This document shows, in pieces, positions 30,502 through 39,905 of a stretch of 64,000 nucleotides of DNA. The notes under the pieces were generated by a model. The model was not told the DNA's origin, did no database searches, and was given only the letters and a program-made list of their open reading frames with translations. The stretch covers positions 446,398,270-446,462,269 of the forward strand of contig CM066032.1 in assembly GCA_033557465.1 (NCBI GenBank). The letters are read 5' to 3'. How positions within the stretch are numbered: the first letter of the stretch is position 1; each line of letters begins with the position of its first letter. Position numbers and translations under genes: made by a program. The stretch is from Ichthyophis bannanicus (lineage: Eukaryota; Chordata; Amphibia; Gymnophiona; Ichthyophiidae).

Positions 30502-31259
30502 TATAAAAACACATGAAAGTATACTGTGTCAAAATCAAAAAAAACTACTATGCATTCACTTAGAAAGTAGAGAAAGCAGAATTCAAGCAAAGGTATTTGA
30601 AGCAACAGAAGGTCTCAGACTTTAACGGGCAAACCGTATACTCAAGGCAATATTCACCAACAGAGCACAGTAAAAGCCCTTTCTTGCATCATCGACCTTA
30701 AAAATTATGTTGCTCCACAAAGTAGCTGTCACTAGCTCCTTTAACAAAGGTAATAACAGTATTTCTCTTGACAAATTCTTCAAAATCAGTGTAGGAGAGT
30801 GAATAGCATAACTTAGCTGAAAACGTATTGCTTGAACTGCTGCATAGCCATCATCTCATCCCCGCTCCAACCCCAACGCTCTCAATCGCGCTGTTATTGC
30901 GTTTCACCCGAGCAGGTTTCTTCAGGGGGTGACAAGCAGAGGATAGCGAGAACACTAGATGATAGAAAAACAGGAATGCATTAGTTTTGTAAAAAGCACA
31001 TACTTTCCTTAGTATGCTAGAAGAAGACATCTCAAACGGGAAAGGAACAAAGCAAGTTGCTTACGGCCAGCTGCAGGAACAGAAGCATTACTAACTGCTG
31101 CCAAAAGCTGCGCATGCGGACTCCACACTTATAGGCCCAGCTGATTGATTAATTAAAGGGCAAGAGTTACACACATGCTTCCCATTCAACTCGTACATTG
31201 AGCCCAGAGGGAGAAACTGAACCAACACGATGAATCCACCGTTGTTCAAACCAGGACAG
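30502..31259. repeat. PLE left inverted arm
   Basis: Starts TATAAAAACACATGAAAGTA and pairs with 31,903-32,657 in reverse complement with few differences. It includes the coding end of the GIY-YIG protein and the minus-strand hammerhead-like motif. Confidence 0.9.
30870..30930 (-). ncRNA. Hammerhead-ribozyme-like motif, left arm
   Basis: Mirror copy of the motif at 32,232-32,292, read on the minus strand. Its core box CUGAAGA is at 30,919-30,925 and the outer-stem bases GGGGT (plus strand) are at 30,926-30,930. It lies downstream of the GIY-YIG frame in the same orientation. Confidence 0.55.
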
Positions 31260-31871
31260 CCTACTGTCTCTAGTTATACCGTGCTGTGCAAAATCGACTT
31301 TATCTAAACAGAAGCATTGCAGTTCAGAAAAGGTGTGTTGCAAGCTGAGACAGTGTTCAACAATTGGAGCTTCACGGCGTTGGCATTTGAGCCTACTCTT
31401 GTGCTCATTCATCCTGACTTTAAACATACGAGTGGTTTTACCAATATAGGCAAGCCCACACGGACATAAAATACAGTAAATCACAAAAGTAGAAATGCAG
31501 GAGGTACGATGTCTGAGCCGATAGACGTTGCCTTGATAATGAAATTCACTCAACTCTTTAGTGATCGCACAGATGTCACATTCACCACACTTAACGTGGC
31601 CAACTTGCACAGGAGAGGAGGACATGAGCGGCCGGAGCACTGCAGGGCTAAGTAGTTCTTTAAAGTTTCTATTCCGCTGCCACACGCAGCGTACATTCTT
31701 AGTTTCTAGACCAGGAATGCTATGCAGCACATTCGTATGCCGATGAATGATCCGTTTAAGCTGTGCACTAAAAGGAGAAAACTTTGTGATCAGATTAACA
31801 GAGGAATCAGCCTCCAATAGGTCAACTGATGTCCTGCATGGGTGCACAAGCAAGTCCCGATTAAGATACAA
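31167..31871 (-). pseudogene. Penelope-like protein, C-terminal GIY-YIG endonuclease part
   Basis: A 234-codon frame ends at 31,167. The upstream part has basic and aromatic linker sequence and a Cys motif (VKCGECDICAIT). The GIY-YIG nuclease follows: VIYCILCPCGLAYIGKTTRM, then an arginine and histidine in VRMNEHKSRL, a later EHCLSLQHTFSELQ, and the C-terminal FEQRWIHRVGS glutamate region. In Penelope-like elements this domain follows the reverse transcriptase and cuts the target DNA. The reverse transcriptase is missing, so the first Met is fortuitous. The final codons lie in the inverted arm. Confidence 0.88.
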
Positions 31872-31902
31872 AGCTCTTTTATATGCCCGGTGAACAACGC
31901 AT

Positions 31903-32657
31903 CTGTCCTGGTTTGAACAACGGTGGATTCATCGTGTTGGTTCAGTTTCTCCCTCTGGGCTCAATGTACGAGTTGAATGGGAAGCATGTGTGTAACTCTT
32001 GCCCTTTAATTAATCAATCAGCTGGGCCTATAAGTGTGGAGTCCGCATGCGCAGCTTTTGGCAGCAGTTAGTAATGCTTCTGTTCCTGCAGCTGGCCGTA
32101 AGCAACTTGCTTTGTTCCTTTCCCGTTTGAGATGTCTTCTTCTAGCATACTAAGGAAAGTATGTGCTTTTTACAAAACTAATGCATTCCTGTTTTTCTAT
32201 CATCTAGTGTTCTCGCTATCCTCTGCTTGTCACCCCCTGAAGAAACCTGCTCGGGTGAAACGCAATAACAGCGCGATTGAGAGCGTTGGGGTTGGAGCGG
32301 GGATGAGATGATGGCTATGCAGCAGTTCAAGCAATACGTTTTCAGCTAAGTTATGCTATTCACTCTCCTACACTGATTTTGAAGAATTTGTCAAGAGAAA
32401 TACTGTTATTACCTGTGTTAAAGGAGTTAGTGACAGCTACTTTGTGGAGCAACATAATTTTTAAGGTCGTTGATGCAAGAAAGGGCTTTTACTGTGCTCT
32501 GTTGGTGAATATTGCCTTGAGTATACGGTTTGCCCGTTAAAGTCTGAGACCTGTTGCTTCAAATACCTTTGCTTGAATTCTGCTTTCTCTACTTTCTAAG
32601 TGAATGCATAGTAGTTTTTTTTGATTTTGACACAGTATACTTTCATGTGTTTTTATA
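31903..32657. repeat. PLE right inverted arm
   Basis: Reverse complement of the left arm, starting CTGTCCTGGTTTGAACAACG and ending GTGTTTTTATA. In plus sense it repeats the last codons of the GIY-YIG protein (FEQRWIHRVGSVSPSGLN). Confidence 0.9.
32232..32292 (+). ncRNA. Hammerhead-ribozyme-like motif, right arm
   Basis: All parts of a type I hammerhead appear in order. Outer stem I is ACCCC (32,232-32,236) with GGGGT (32,288-32,292). The core CUGAAGA is at 32,237-32,243, and stem II uses ACC/GGT around TGCTC. GAA follows at 32,257-32,259, and stem III is ACGC (32,260-32,263) with GCGT (32,283-32,286). U is at the cleavage position 32,287. Stem II holds one mismatch. Hammerheads are known from Penelope-like elements. 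Activity is not shown. Confidence 0.6.
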
Positions 32658-35027
32658 CAGAGTTTTCTTTCCGTTTGACATTTAATGCTCTGTGCTAGTT
32701 TTTGACCATCACTACATTTAGAATTTAATTACTGACATTGAAGAAAAATCATTTTTCGCTGCATCGCTGGTAATGAGTTCAATGAACTCTTCTTGTGCAA
32801 TCTCAGGAACATCCTCAACTTTAACTGTGAATGGACTTCTGGCAAGTGCAAATGGTGTGCCAGGTAAATTTGGAAAATACGCTGAAATTTCTTCTTACAG
32901 CATTTCTAAGTGCTGTTTAACAGAAATTATAATTCCATTTCTTGCGTCAAGTTCAATCTCGTTTTCTTCAAAGAAAGTGGATAAGTTGAGCAACATGTAC
33001 ATTCTATTTTCATCTAACCTTTTCTGCCAAAGCCGAAGTTTCATTTGAAACGCTTGGATCTTTTCAGACAAATCTAGGCACATTGTGTTTGGTCCTTGCA
33101 GTGCTAAATTTAATTCATTCAATATTGCAAATATGTCAACCAAGTAAGCAATTTTCAGCAGCTGCTTTTTGTCACTGAAAAGTGCTTCAAATTGTGGTTT
33201 TGCTTTTTGCTTAAAAAACGTTTTTAGTTTATCGCGAAGATCAAAAACACGCTTTAAAACCTTTCCTTTTGATAACCATCTTACATTACAAATTTTTGTA
33301 AACAATCGACTGTTTAAAGCACTCACTTTTACAAAATTAACGGTGCTTACTACATTTATCATAACTTCTTGCAGCTCTTGTGGCAGCGTCTTCGTTGCTA
33401 CAACTTGTCTATGAATGATACAGTGAGTTCCGATGGCTTTCGGCGACTCATTGAACACCAAATGTTGAAATCCCGACCGACATCCTAGCATAGCTGGAAC
33501 TCCGTCTGTGCAAACACCACAAACCTTGTTGATGGGGATATCGTGTTTTTGCAGGAATGAACAAAATATTTCAAACACATGATCAGCAGTTGTTGTCATT
33601 TCAAGCGGCTTGCAAAAAAGGAACTCATCTTTAAAATCACCATCATTAATATATCTCACATAAACCAGTAACTGAGAATAGTTTGAAACATCTGTGGATT
33701 CATCAAGCTGGATGCTAAATAGTCCTAGTGGAGCGGATTTCATTTTCTGAATTACTTGGTCAAGGATATCAGCAGACATATCTTCTATTCGTCTACCGAC
33801 AGTGTCGTTAGACAAGGAAATTAGACTCAATATCAGTACAAATTCATCTCCAAGCATGATTCTAACAATATCTTTTGTTGCTGGTAACAGCAATTCCTCG
33901 GCAATGGTGTGAGCTTTCTTGGCTTTGGCAATTCTTAGAGCCACCATATATGAAGCTTCAACAGCAGCTATGTTTTGCTGTTGGAACTTTCCACCAATAT
34001 CAAGTCTGCTTTACTTGATTCCATCAGCTTTGTTCTTAAAATACCGAATATCCTTGCCTGCAAAGGTGGATGCTTACTGTCAAAATGCCGTTTCAGTTTG
34101 TTTGGCTTCATGGATTCCACTGATAGAACTTCGTTACAAACAACGCATTGTGGTTTCTCAATCCCAAGCTGAAAATATGGAGGTGAAACCATACCTTAAA
34201 AAGTCATTGCAATATTTTCTTTTCTTGGTATTCTTCTCTCTGTCATTCATTTTCAATGCAGTCGCTGGTGTTATATAATATTACACACAAGGCGAAAGCA
34301 GATGAGGTCACAGGTGCTTACTTTTATTTAAGAAAATCCCCTTCATCGGGGGAGGGGCGTAGGCATCTAAAATAACAGTACAATATGTTAATAACATAAA
34401 TTGTATATAGAACAAATAAATACATAAATATGAGATTATACATAAAAAATTGATGAAACAATGGTTAAAAATAAAATGTAGTATACAATGACGAACAGAT
34501 GTATGAAAAAACATATAAATATAAATATATGTTATAAAAATATATAATATGAAATACATAATGTAAGAAACAATCAAATAAATAACTAAAAGTTGGAGCT
34601 ATCAGATGAATCTCTATTATTCTGAATTACTTCTAATCAAAACTGGATTCCTCTTCAAAAGAGGCTCCGCAGGCAGAACAATAAGCCCCTCCAATAAAGT
34701 GCATTAAATCCCAAAGAGAGCAGTGCTGGAGTTAGCTGCAGGTTTAGGGAGCAGATCAGTAACCAATGGTAGGCAAAAAAAAAACAAACTATGAAGACAG
34801 CAACCGGAGGCAGGCTAGCAGCTGTAACCATGAGCGGCAAGAAGGGGAAGCGAGAGTGGAGTGCCAGCAGATGACTCTGTGGACAAGCTCAAAAACGGCA
34901 AGGGGACATAAAAGAATGGTTTTCGACTTTGCAGCAGAACTTAAAAATGATCAGACTAAGCTGGGGCAGCGCTTGAATGATGACGCTGCAGACTCACCCT
35001 TTTTTCTCTGGTGGCCGTGGCTGTGCA

Positions 35028-35209
35028 AGTGATCTTCAGTTTAAATAAAAGCCAAGCAGGTGCAGAGCCTTCCTGCCTCTGGGGAGCCCATGCAGATGTG
35101 TCCCACCCCTAAAGGAAGTTAATGTAACTTCCTGTGGGGGCGGGACGCATCTGCACAGGCTCCTTCACAGAGACGGGAGGCTTGGCTTTTATTTAAACTG
35201 AAGATCACT
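35028..35209. repeat. Palindrome inside hAT leader, unit 2 copy
   Basis: Counterpart of 5,045-5,231, with the arms AGTGATCTTCAGTTTAAATA and ACTGAAGATCACT. It has lost a few bases relative to unit 1 in the right arm (GCTCTGCACCG is absent). Confidence 0.75.
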
Positions 35210-35626
35210 CACAGAGTCGCCACCGCTGCCAGAGCCAGAGAAAAGAGGGTGAATCTGCCGCTGCTGAGAAGCGGACTCGGCAGCGGAAGCAACATGCGCT
35301 TTAAAAAATTTTTTTTTTTTAAATTTTGAAAGTGGAGTGAGGCAGCATATCCCGGGATTTGTCAGGTGACCTCTGGTAAATCCTGAGGTGACCCCCTTGG
35401 GGGTCGCGACCCACAAGTTGAGAACCACTGATCTATGGCATGTCACTATTGCTGATGATTAGACCCATGTAAGACACCATCGATGCTGCCTTCAGAGTAT
35501 TCACAGCCCTGGCCAACCTGAATCTGTGTCTTCTGCATTGAGCCATCAGACTGGACCCTACAAAAACATCTTAGCATTCAGACAGTGTAACTTCTTCTCT
35601 ATGAAGACTTGGGCTCCAGGCATAAG

Positions 35627-37987
35627 AAACATAGAAACATAGAAACATAGAAACATGACGACAGAAAAAGACCACATGGCCTATCTAGTCTGTCCTTCCA
35701 TAACAACTACAACAGTCCACTTTTTGCCTTTAGAGATCCTCTGTGTTGGTCCCATGCTTTCTTGAATTCAGTTACTGTCCTCATCTCTACCACCTCCACT
35801 GGGAGACTATTCCACGGATCCACTACTCTTTCCGTAAAGAAATATTTCCGCATATCACTCCTGAATCTATCTCCCTTCACCCTCATCCCATGTCCCCTCG
35901 TAGCAGAACTTGCTTTCAATTGAAAGAGGCTCTCTCCCTGAACATTTATGCCACGGAGGTATTTAAACATCTCAATCATATCACCTCTATCCCGCCTTTC
36001 CTCTAAGGTGTACATATTAAGATCCTTAAGTCTGTCCTCATATGCTTTATAATGAAGCCCATTAATCATTTTGGTAGCAACCCTCTGCACCGACTCCATC
36101 CTGTTCACATCCTTTTGAAGGTGCGGTCTCCAGAATTGCACACCATACTCCAAATGAGGTCGCACCAAAGACTTATACAGAGGCATTATCACCTCCTTTT
36201 TTCTGCTAGCCATTCCTCTCCGTATGCACCCAAGCATCCTTCTAGCTTTTGCTGTCGCCTTTTCCACCTGTTTAGCTACTTTAAGATCATCAGACACAAC
36301 CACGCCTAGGTCCCGCTCTTCTTTAGTGGACAAAAGTACTTCACCTCCTATACTGTATTGCTCCCTTGGATTGCTGCAGCCCAAATGCATGACCTTACAT
36401 TTTTTAACATTAAATCCCAGCTGCCAAATTCTAGACCATTCTTCAAGCTTAGCTAGATCCCTCCTCATGTTATCTACCCCTTCCTGGGTGTCTACTCTAT
36501 TGCAGATTTTGGTATCATCCGCAAAGAGGCAAACCTTACCCGACAGCCCTTCGGCTATATCACTAACAAAGATGTTAAAAAGAATCGGACCAAGGACAGA
36601 TCCCTGGGGCACACCACTGGTAACATCCTTCTCCTCAGAGTGAGCTCCATTTACTTGTACTCTTTGTCGCCTCCCACCCAACCAATTTCTAACCCAAGCA
36701 GTAACTTTAGGGTCCATCCCTAGGGTGCTCAGTTTGTTTATAAGTCGCCTTTGAGGAACAGTGTCAAAGGCTTTACGGAAATCTAAATACACCACATCTA
36801 GAGCTCTCCCTCGGTCCAACTCCCTGGTCACCCAGTCAAAAAAATCAATCAGATTTGTCTGACAAGACCTGCCTCTGGTGAATCCATGCTGCCTCGGATC
36901 CTGTAATCCGCTGGACTCCAGAAACCTCACTATTTTCTCTTTCAGCAGCGTTTCCAATAATTTACTCACCATCGAAGTTAAACTAACCGGCCTGTAGTTT
37001 TCAACCACTTCCTTACTTCCGCTTTTGTGTAAAGGCACCACATGAGCCTCTCTCCAGTCCTTTGGCACCACTCCCGACTCCAACGAGGCATTGAAAAGGT
37101 CAGTCAGTGGAGCTGCTAGAACGTCCCCAAGTTCCCTCAGTATTCTAGGGTGTATCCCATCCGGTCCCATCGCTTTGTCTACTTTAAGTTGAGCTAGTTT
37201 CTCACGAACACAGTCTACTGAAAATAGTTCAAGATGTCCCTCGCTTCTGTTCTTATTTGTGGGTGTTTTCTGAGGTCCTGCTCCTGGTTCTTCATCTGTG
37301 AACACAGAACAAAAATATTTGTTAAGCAATTCCGCTTTATCCTTATCAGCTTCTACATATTCCCCCCCTGCACCCTTGAGTCTGACAATACCACTTTTGC
37401 TCTTCCTCTTCTCACTAATATATCTGAAAAATGTCTTATCCCCCCATTTTATTGCATTGGCTATTTCCTCCTCCTTTTGAATCTTTGCCTTCTTGACTAC
37501 TTTGCTAGCTTCTCTAAGTTTTTCCAAATACAGATGCTTGTCTTCTGCTCTCTGTGATCTCTTGTATTTCATGAAGGCCTCCCTCTTTTTCTTCACTTTT
37601 TCGGCTACTTCCTTCGAAAACCATAGCGGTCTCCCGTTCCTTTTGCCTTTATTTACCATTTTAACAAAAAGGTTGGTTGCCCTTAAAATACCCCCTTTCA
37701 GTTTTGCCCACTGTTTTTCTACATCCCCCAGCTGTTCCCATCCCACTAACGACTCCCTGAGGTATTGGCCCATCTTCGCAAAGTTAGTCTTACTAAAGTC
37801 TAAGATCCTCACCTTGGAATGGATTCTAACAGCCCTAGTCCTAATACTGAACCACACCATCTGGTGATCACTGGATGCAAAATGATCTCCCACTACAATA
37901 TCAGAAACACTTTCACCATTGGTAAGCACCAAGTCCAGTATGGCCCCTTCACGTGTGGGGTCTGTTACCAATTGCCTGAATAGTTCT
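35627..37987 (-). mobile_element. 5'-truncated CR1, unit 2 only
   Basis: The 3' end at the left has four CATAGAAA octamers. The insertion replaces a 36-bp stretch present in unit 1 (5,655-5,690), so it arrived with a target deletion rather than a duplication. The 5' end falls inside the endonuclease. One long frame is open throughout. Confidence 0.9.
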
Positions 37988-38070
37988 GAATTGAGCATGG
38001 GAATGGAACTCAGAAATAAAACTACCTTACTCACTGATTGGCCTAGTGACTCCATGACACTCATGTTCAT
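35707..38070 (-). CDS. CR1 ORF2, truncated (part endonuclease plus full RT)
   Basis: The frame has 787 codons, of which about the first 28 are read from flanking DNA that also exists in unit 1 (near 5,695-5,790). CR1 sequence begins at about 37,987 with ELFRQLVTDPTREGAIL and SSDHQMVWF, the last part of the endonuclease. The reverse transcriptase follows: GPDGIHPRILRELGD, YRPVSLTSMVSKLLE, VVYLDFRKAFDTVPQRRL, SGVPQGSVLGPILFN and the catalytic LFADDTKICN. The CR1 C-terminal region ends near 35,707. The RT motifs are intact, but the missing endonuclease makes this copy unable to insert by itself. It is a different CR1 subfamily from 12,565-15,528, judging by its 3' end and sequence. Confidence 0.88.
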   Translation of the reverse strand: MNMSVMESLGQSVSKVVLFLSSIPMLNSELFRQLVTDPTREGAILDLVLTNGESVSDIVVGDHFASSDHQMVWFSIRTRAVRIHSKVRILDFSKTNFAKMGQYLRESLVGWEQLGDVEKQWAKLKGGILRATNLFVKMVNKGKRNGRPLWFSKEVAEKVKKKREAFMKYKRSQRAEDKHLYLEKLREASKVVKKAKIQKEEEIANAIKWGDKTFFRYISEKRKSKSGIVRLKGAGGEYVEADKDKAELLNKYFCSVFTDEEPGAGPQKTPTNKNRSEGHLELFSVDCVREKLAQLKVDKAMGPDGIHPRILRELGDVLAAPLTDLFNASLESGVVPKDWREAHVVPLHKSGSKEVVENYRPVSLTSMVSKLLETLLKEKIVRFLESSGLQDPRQHGFTRGRSCQTNLIDFFDWVTRELDRGRALDVVYLDFRKAFDTVPQRRLINKLSTLGMDPKVTAWVRNWLGGRRQRVQVNGAHSEEKDVTSGVPQGSVLGPILFNIFVSDIAEGLSGKVCLFADDTKICNRVDTQEGVDNMRRDLAKLEEWSRIWQLGFNVKKCKVMHLGCSNPREQYSIGGEVLLSTKEERDLGVVVSDDLKVAKQVEKATAKARRMLGCIRRGMASRKKEVIMPLYKSLVRPHLEYGVQFWRPHLQKDVNRMESVQRVATKMINGLHYKAYEDRLKDLNMYTLEERRDRGDMIEMFKYLRGINVQGESLFQLKASSATRGHGMRVKGDRFRSDMRKYFFTERVVDPWNSLPVEVVEMRTVTEFKKAWDQHRGSLKAKSGLL

Positions 38071-38118
38071 AAAATTCTGACATCAATGAAAAAAAATATA
38101 ACATAGCTTCAGATGTGT

Positions 38119-38344
38119 AAATACAGCCTTTATGCATCTGGACAAAGGAGTGTTTGAGGACTGTGACATCATATCCAAAACCAAATTCATGTTTTATCTA
38201 GAAGATGTGATCGATAGCCTACTATATGGAGCTGAAATGTCAACAATAAATGGGAAACATTTCAAGACCCTGGAAAATCCTCATCAGTATTGCCTAAGGA
38301 AGATCCAGTCAGAAAGAAGATGCCCCCTTAGGACTCTGCAATAA
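38119..38344 (+). pseudogene. Small LINE-like remnant, unit 2 copy
   Basis: Counterpart of 5,822-6,047, with a 70-codon frame containing DSLLYGAEMS and HQYCLRKI. The assignment is equally tentative. Confidence 0.4.
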
Positions 38345-38878
38345 TTTCTGTACTGGCTTTTCTTGACCATGTGAAATAGTTAAACTGGAACACTTCCACA
38401 TAGATCTTTGCAGTTTTCCAGGTCTATAGAGCTGGAAGCGAGGTGCTGAGTTCCATGTGATAATGGACACACAGAAAGCTGTAACAGAGCAGTGTTGGCA
38501 TATATTGTATTCGACAACAAACAATTTCTGCTTAAATTACTTAAGCAAATATTTATAATTCCGATGAAAGCATTAAAATGGAAGAAAAGGATGTTGGGTA
38601 GAACCACAAATAGAATGATTCTGTCTATCTCATATATGGTAAAATCTAATTATTCGTCATACAAAAAACTTCAAATAGTTCTTGCAAAAACACAGTCAAA
38701 TCAATCTTTGCCCATTCCTTCAAGTGGTCTTGTCCATTGCAGTAAACAGTAAAGGAGAAACTCAATGGAGGCCTTTGTTTTTCCCACCAACTGCATTGGG
38801 GTACTTCTCTTTAAAATGGCTGAAACAAGATAAGTAACAAATAAGTCACAAAACCTCAGACGAAAATGCTTTAATTAT

Positions 38879-39257
38879 TCCCATTTTATAAAGACATGTA
38901 GGCGCCTATTTGCCTTTATGAAGTACTACTGTAAGTGGCAGAAAATGCACCTTAAATTAAGGCACAATAGCATCAGCCTTAAGAGCTGGTGTAAATGAGC
39001 ACACCCACATCTTGCAAGTATGCAGATAAATTACTGTATTTTATAATCTACACACCTACCTGCTTGCACCACGCATGAGCATCCCAAACTCTATCCAAAT
39101 GCATGCACACAATGAAAGTATGCAAGATGCAATGTGCCTACTTTTACACTGACCCATATTCCATAAGAGGGCACTTATGTGCGAAAATGATTAAAGTAGT
39201 AATGTTTAGTGAATCATTAGCACCTAAAAAATAGGCACCTCATTATAAAATTACCCC
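38879..39257. repeat. MITE-like repeat, unit 2 copy
   Basis: Counterpart of 6,583-6,955, with the same CCCATTTTATAAAG and TTATAAAATTACCCC ends. Confidence 0.5.
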
Positions 39258-39331
39258 ATGTCTAATAAAAATAACTCAGACATAGGTTATTTATAAAACA
39301 AAACAAAAAAAGAGAGTAAAAGAGAGAAAAA

Positions 39332-39378
39332 AAACCCTGATGAAGCCAGGGGGCAAAACGCAGGTCTCTGCTGGGTTT
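39332..39378 (+). ncRNA. Hammerhead-like motif with perfect CUGAUGA box
   Basis: Outer stem AAACC/GGTTT (39,332-39,336 and 39,374-39,378), box CUGAUGA at 39,337-39,343, stem II GCC/GGC (39,345-39,347 and 39,352-39,354) and stem III GCAG/CTGC (39,360-39,363 and 39,368-39,371). The second core box is AAAA rather than GAAA and G occupies the cleavage position, so catalysis is unlikely. Confidence 0.45.
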
Positions 39379-39601
39379 CTCCTTCACTCTTTGCTATAAC
39401 AGCTTAGGTCACTTGAAGGATTCATTTAAGATGTATTTAAGATAAGTTTAAAAACAGCACATTGATTCCAGGTCACATATTTCTAAGATTTGTTTGTTTT
39501 TTCGCAAACTAGAGGATTTTAGGAGCAACGATGAGATCTTACCACATATGTTATATGTGTTTTTTTGGATGGGGCGGATGGTAGCTTGCTTGAGAGAAGG
39601 T

Positions 39602-39905
39602 GGCAACCACAGAGGACCTTTAAATTTAAACCACATCAGGTGCAGGAGCAGCCACCACCACCAACGAGCTCCCCCATTGGGGTTTGAGCTGGGGAGTGGG
39701 AAAAAATACTCCTCCCCACTCCAGAGTTCAGACCCAATTGGCAAACGCAGAGGACCTTTAAATTTAAAGCACCATTAGGCGCAGGAGCAGCCACCACCAC
39801 CAACGAGCTCCCCCGATCAGGGTTTGAGCCGGGGAATGGAAAGACTCCTTTCCGTTCTGGTGCTCAGACCCAATTGGTAACCACAGAGGACCTTTACATT
39901 TAAAG
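39602..39905 (+). repeat. Tandem ~138-bp monomers, unit 2 copy
   Basis: Same array as 7,311-7,620, with GAGGACCTTTAAATTTAAA starting the monomers and CACCACCAACGAGCTCCCC inside. Confidence 0.7.

Larger units (their letters stand above)
30502..32719 (-). mobile_element. Fold-back Penelope-like element
   Basis: The insertion is 2,218 bp, flanked by the 15-bp duplication AGAATTTAATTACTG (30,487-30,501 and 32,720-32,734), and absent from the same site in unit 1 (near 2,737-2,751). It has two inverted arms (30,502-31,259 and 31,903-32,657) around a 643-bp core, plus a 62-bp right tail. The core and left arm encode the GIY-YIG end of a Penelope-like protein. The arms hold the last roughly 30 codons, the 3' UTR and a hammerhead-like fold. 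Inverted partial copies are known from Penelope-like insertions. Confidence 0.88.
30257..34192 (-). pseudogene. hAT transposase, unit 2 copy, split by PLE
   Basis: From 34,192 the BED zinc finger frame (CVVCNEVLSVESMKPNKLKR and HFDSKH) is open for 74 codons. A 350-codon frame at 32,895-33,947 carries the RNase H-like core (QLDESTDVSNYSQLLVYVRY). The C-terminal dimerisation region lies beyond the PLE at 30,257-30,538. This copy keeps a glutamine codon where unit 1 has a stop after the zinc finger, but frame changes and the 2.2-kb PLE disrupt it. Confidence 0.88.
29913..35430 (-). mobile_element. hAT transposon, unit 2 copy, interrupted by a PLE
   Basis: Perfect termini CAGTGGTTCTC and GAGAACCACTG are flanked by identical 8-bp duplications ATCTATGG (29,905-29,912 and 35,431-35,438). 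Removing the PLE at 30,502-32,719 and one copy of its 15-bp target duplication leaves an element collinear with 2,157-5,458. Confidence 0.95.

Noticed and set aside
38000..38070. N-terminus of the 787-codon CR1 frame as part of the CR1 protein
   Set aside because: The matching DNA exists in unit 1 without the CR1, so these codons are flanking sequence.
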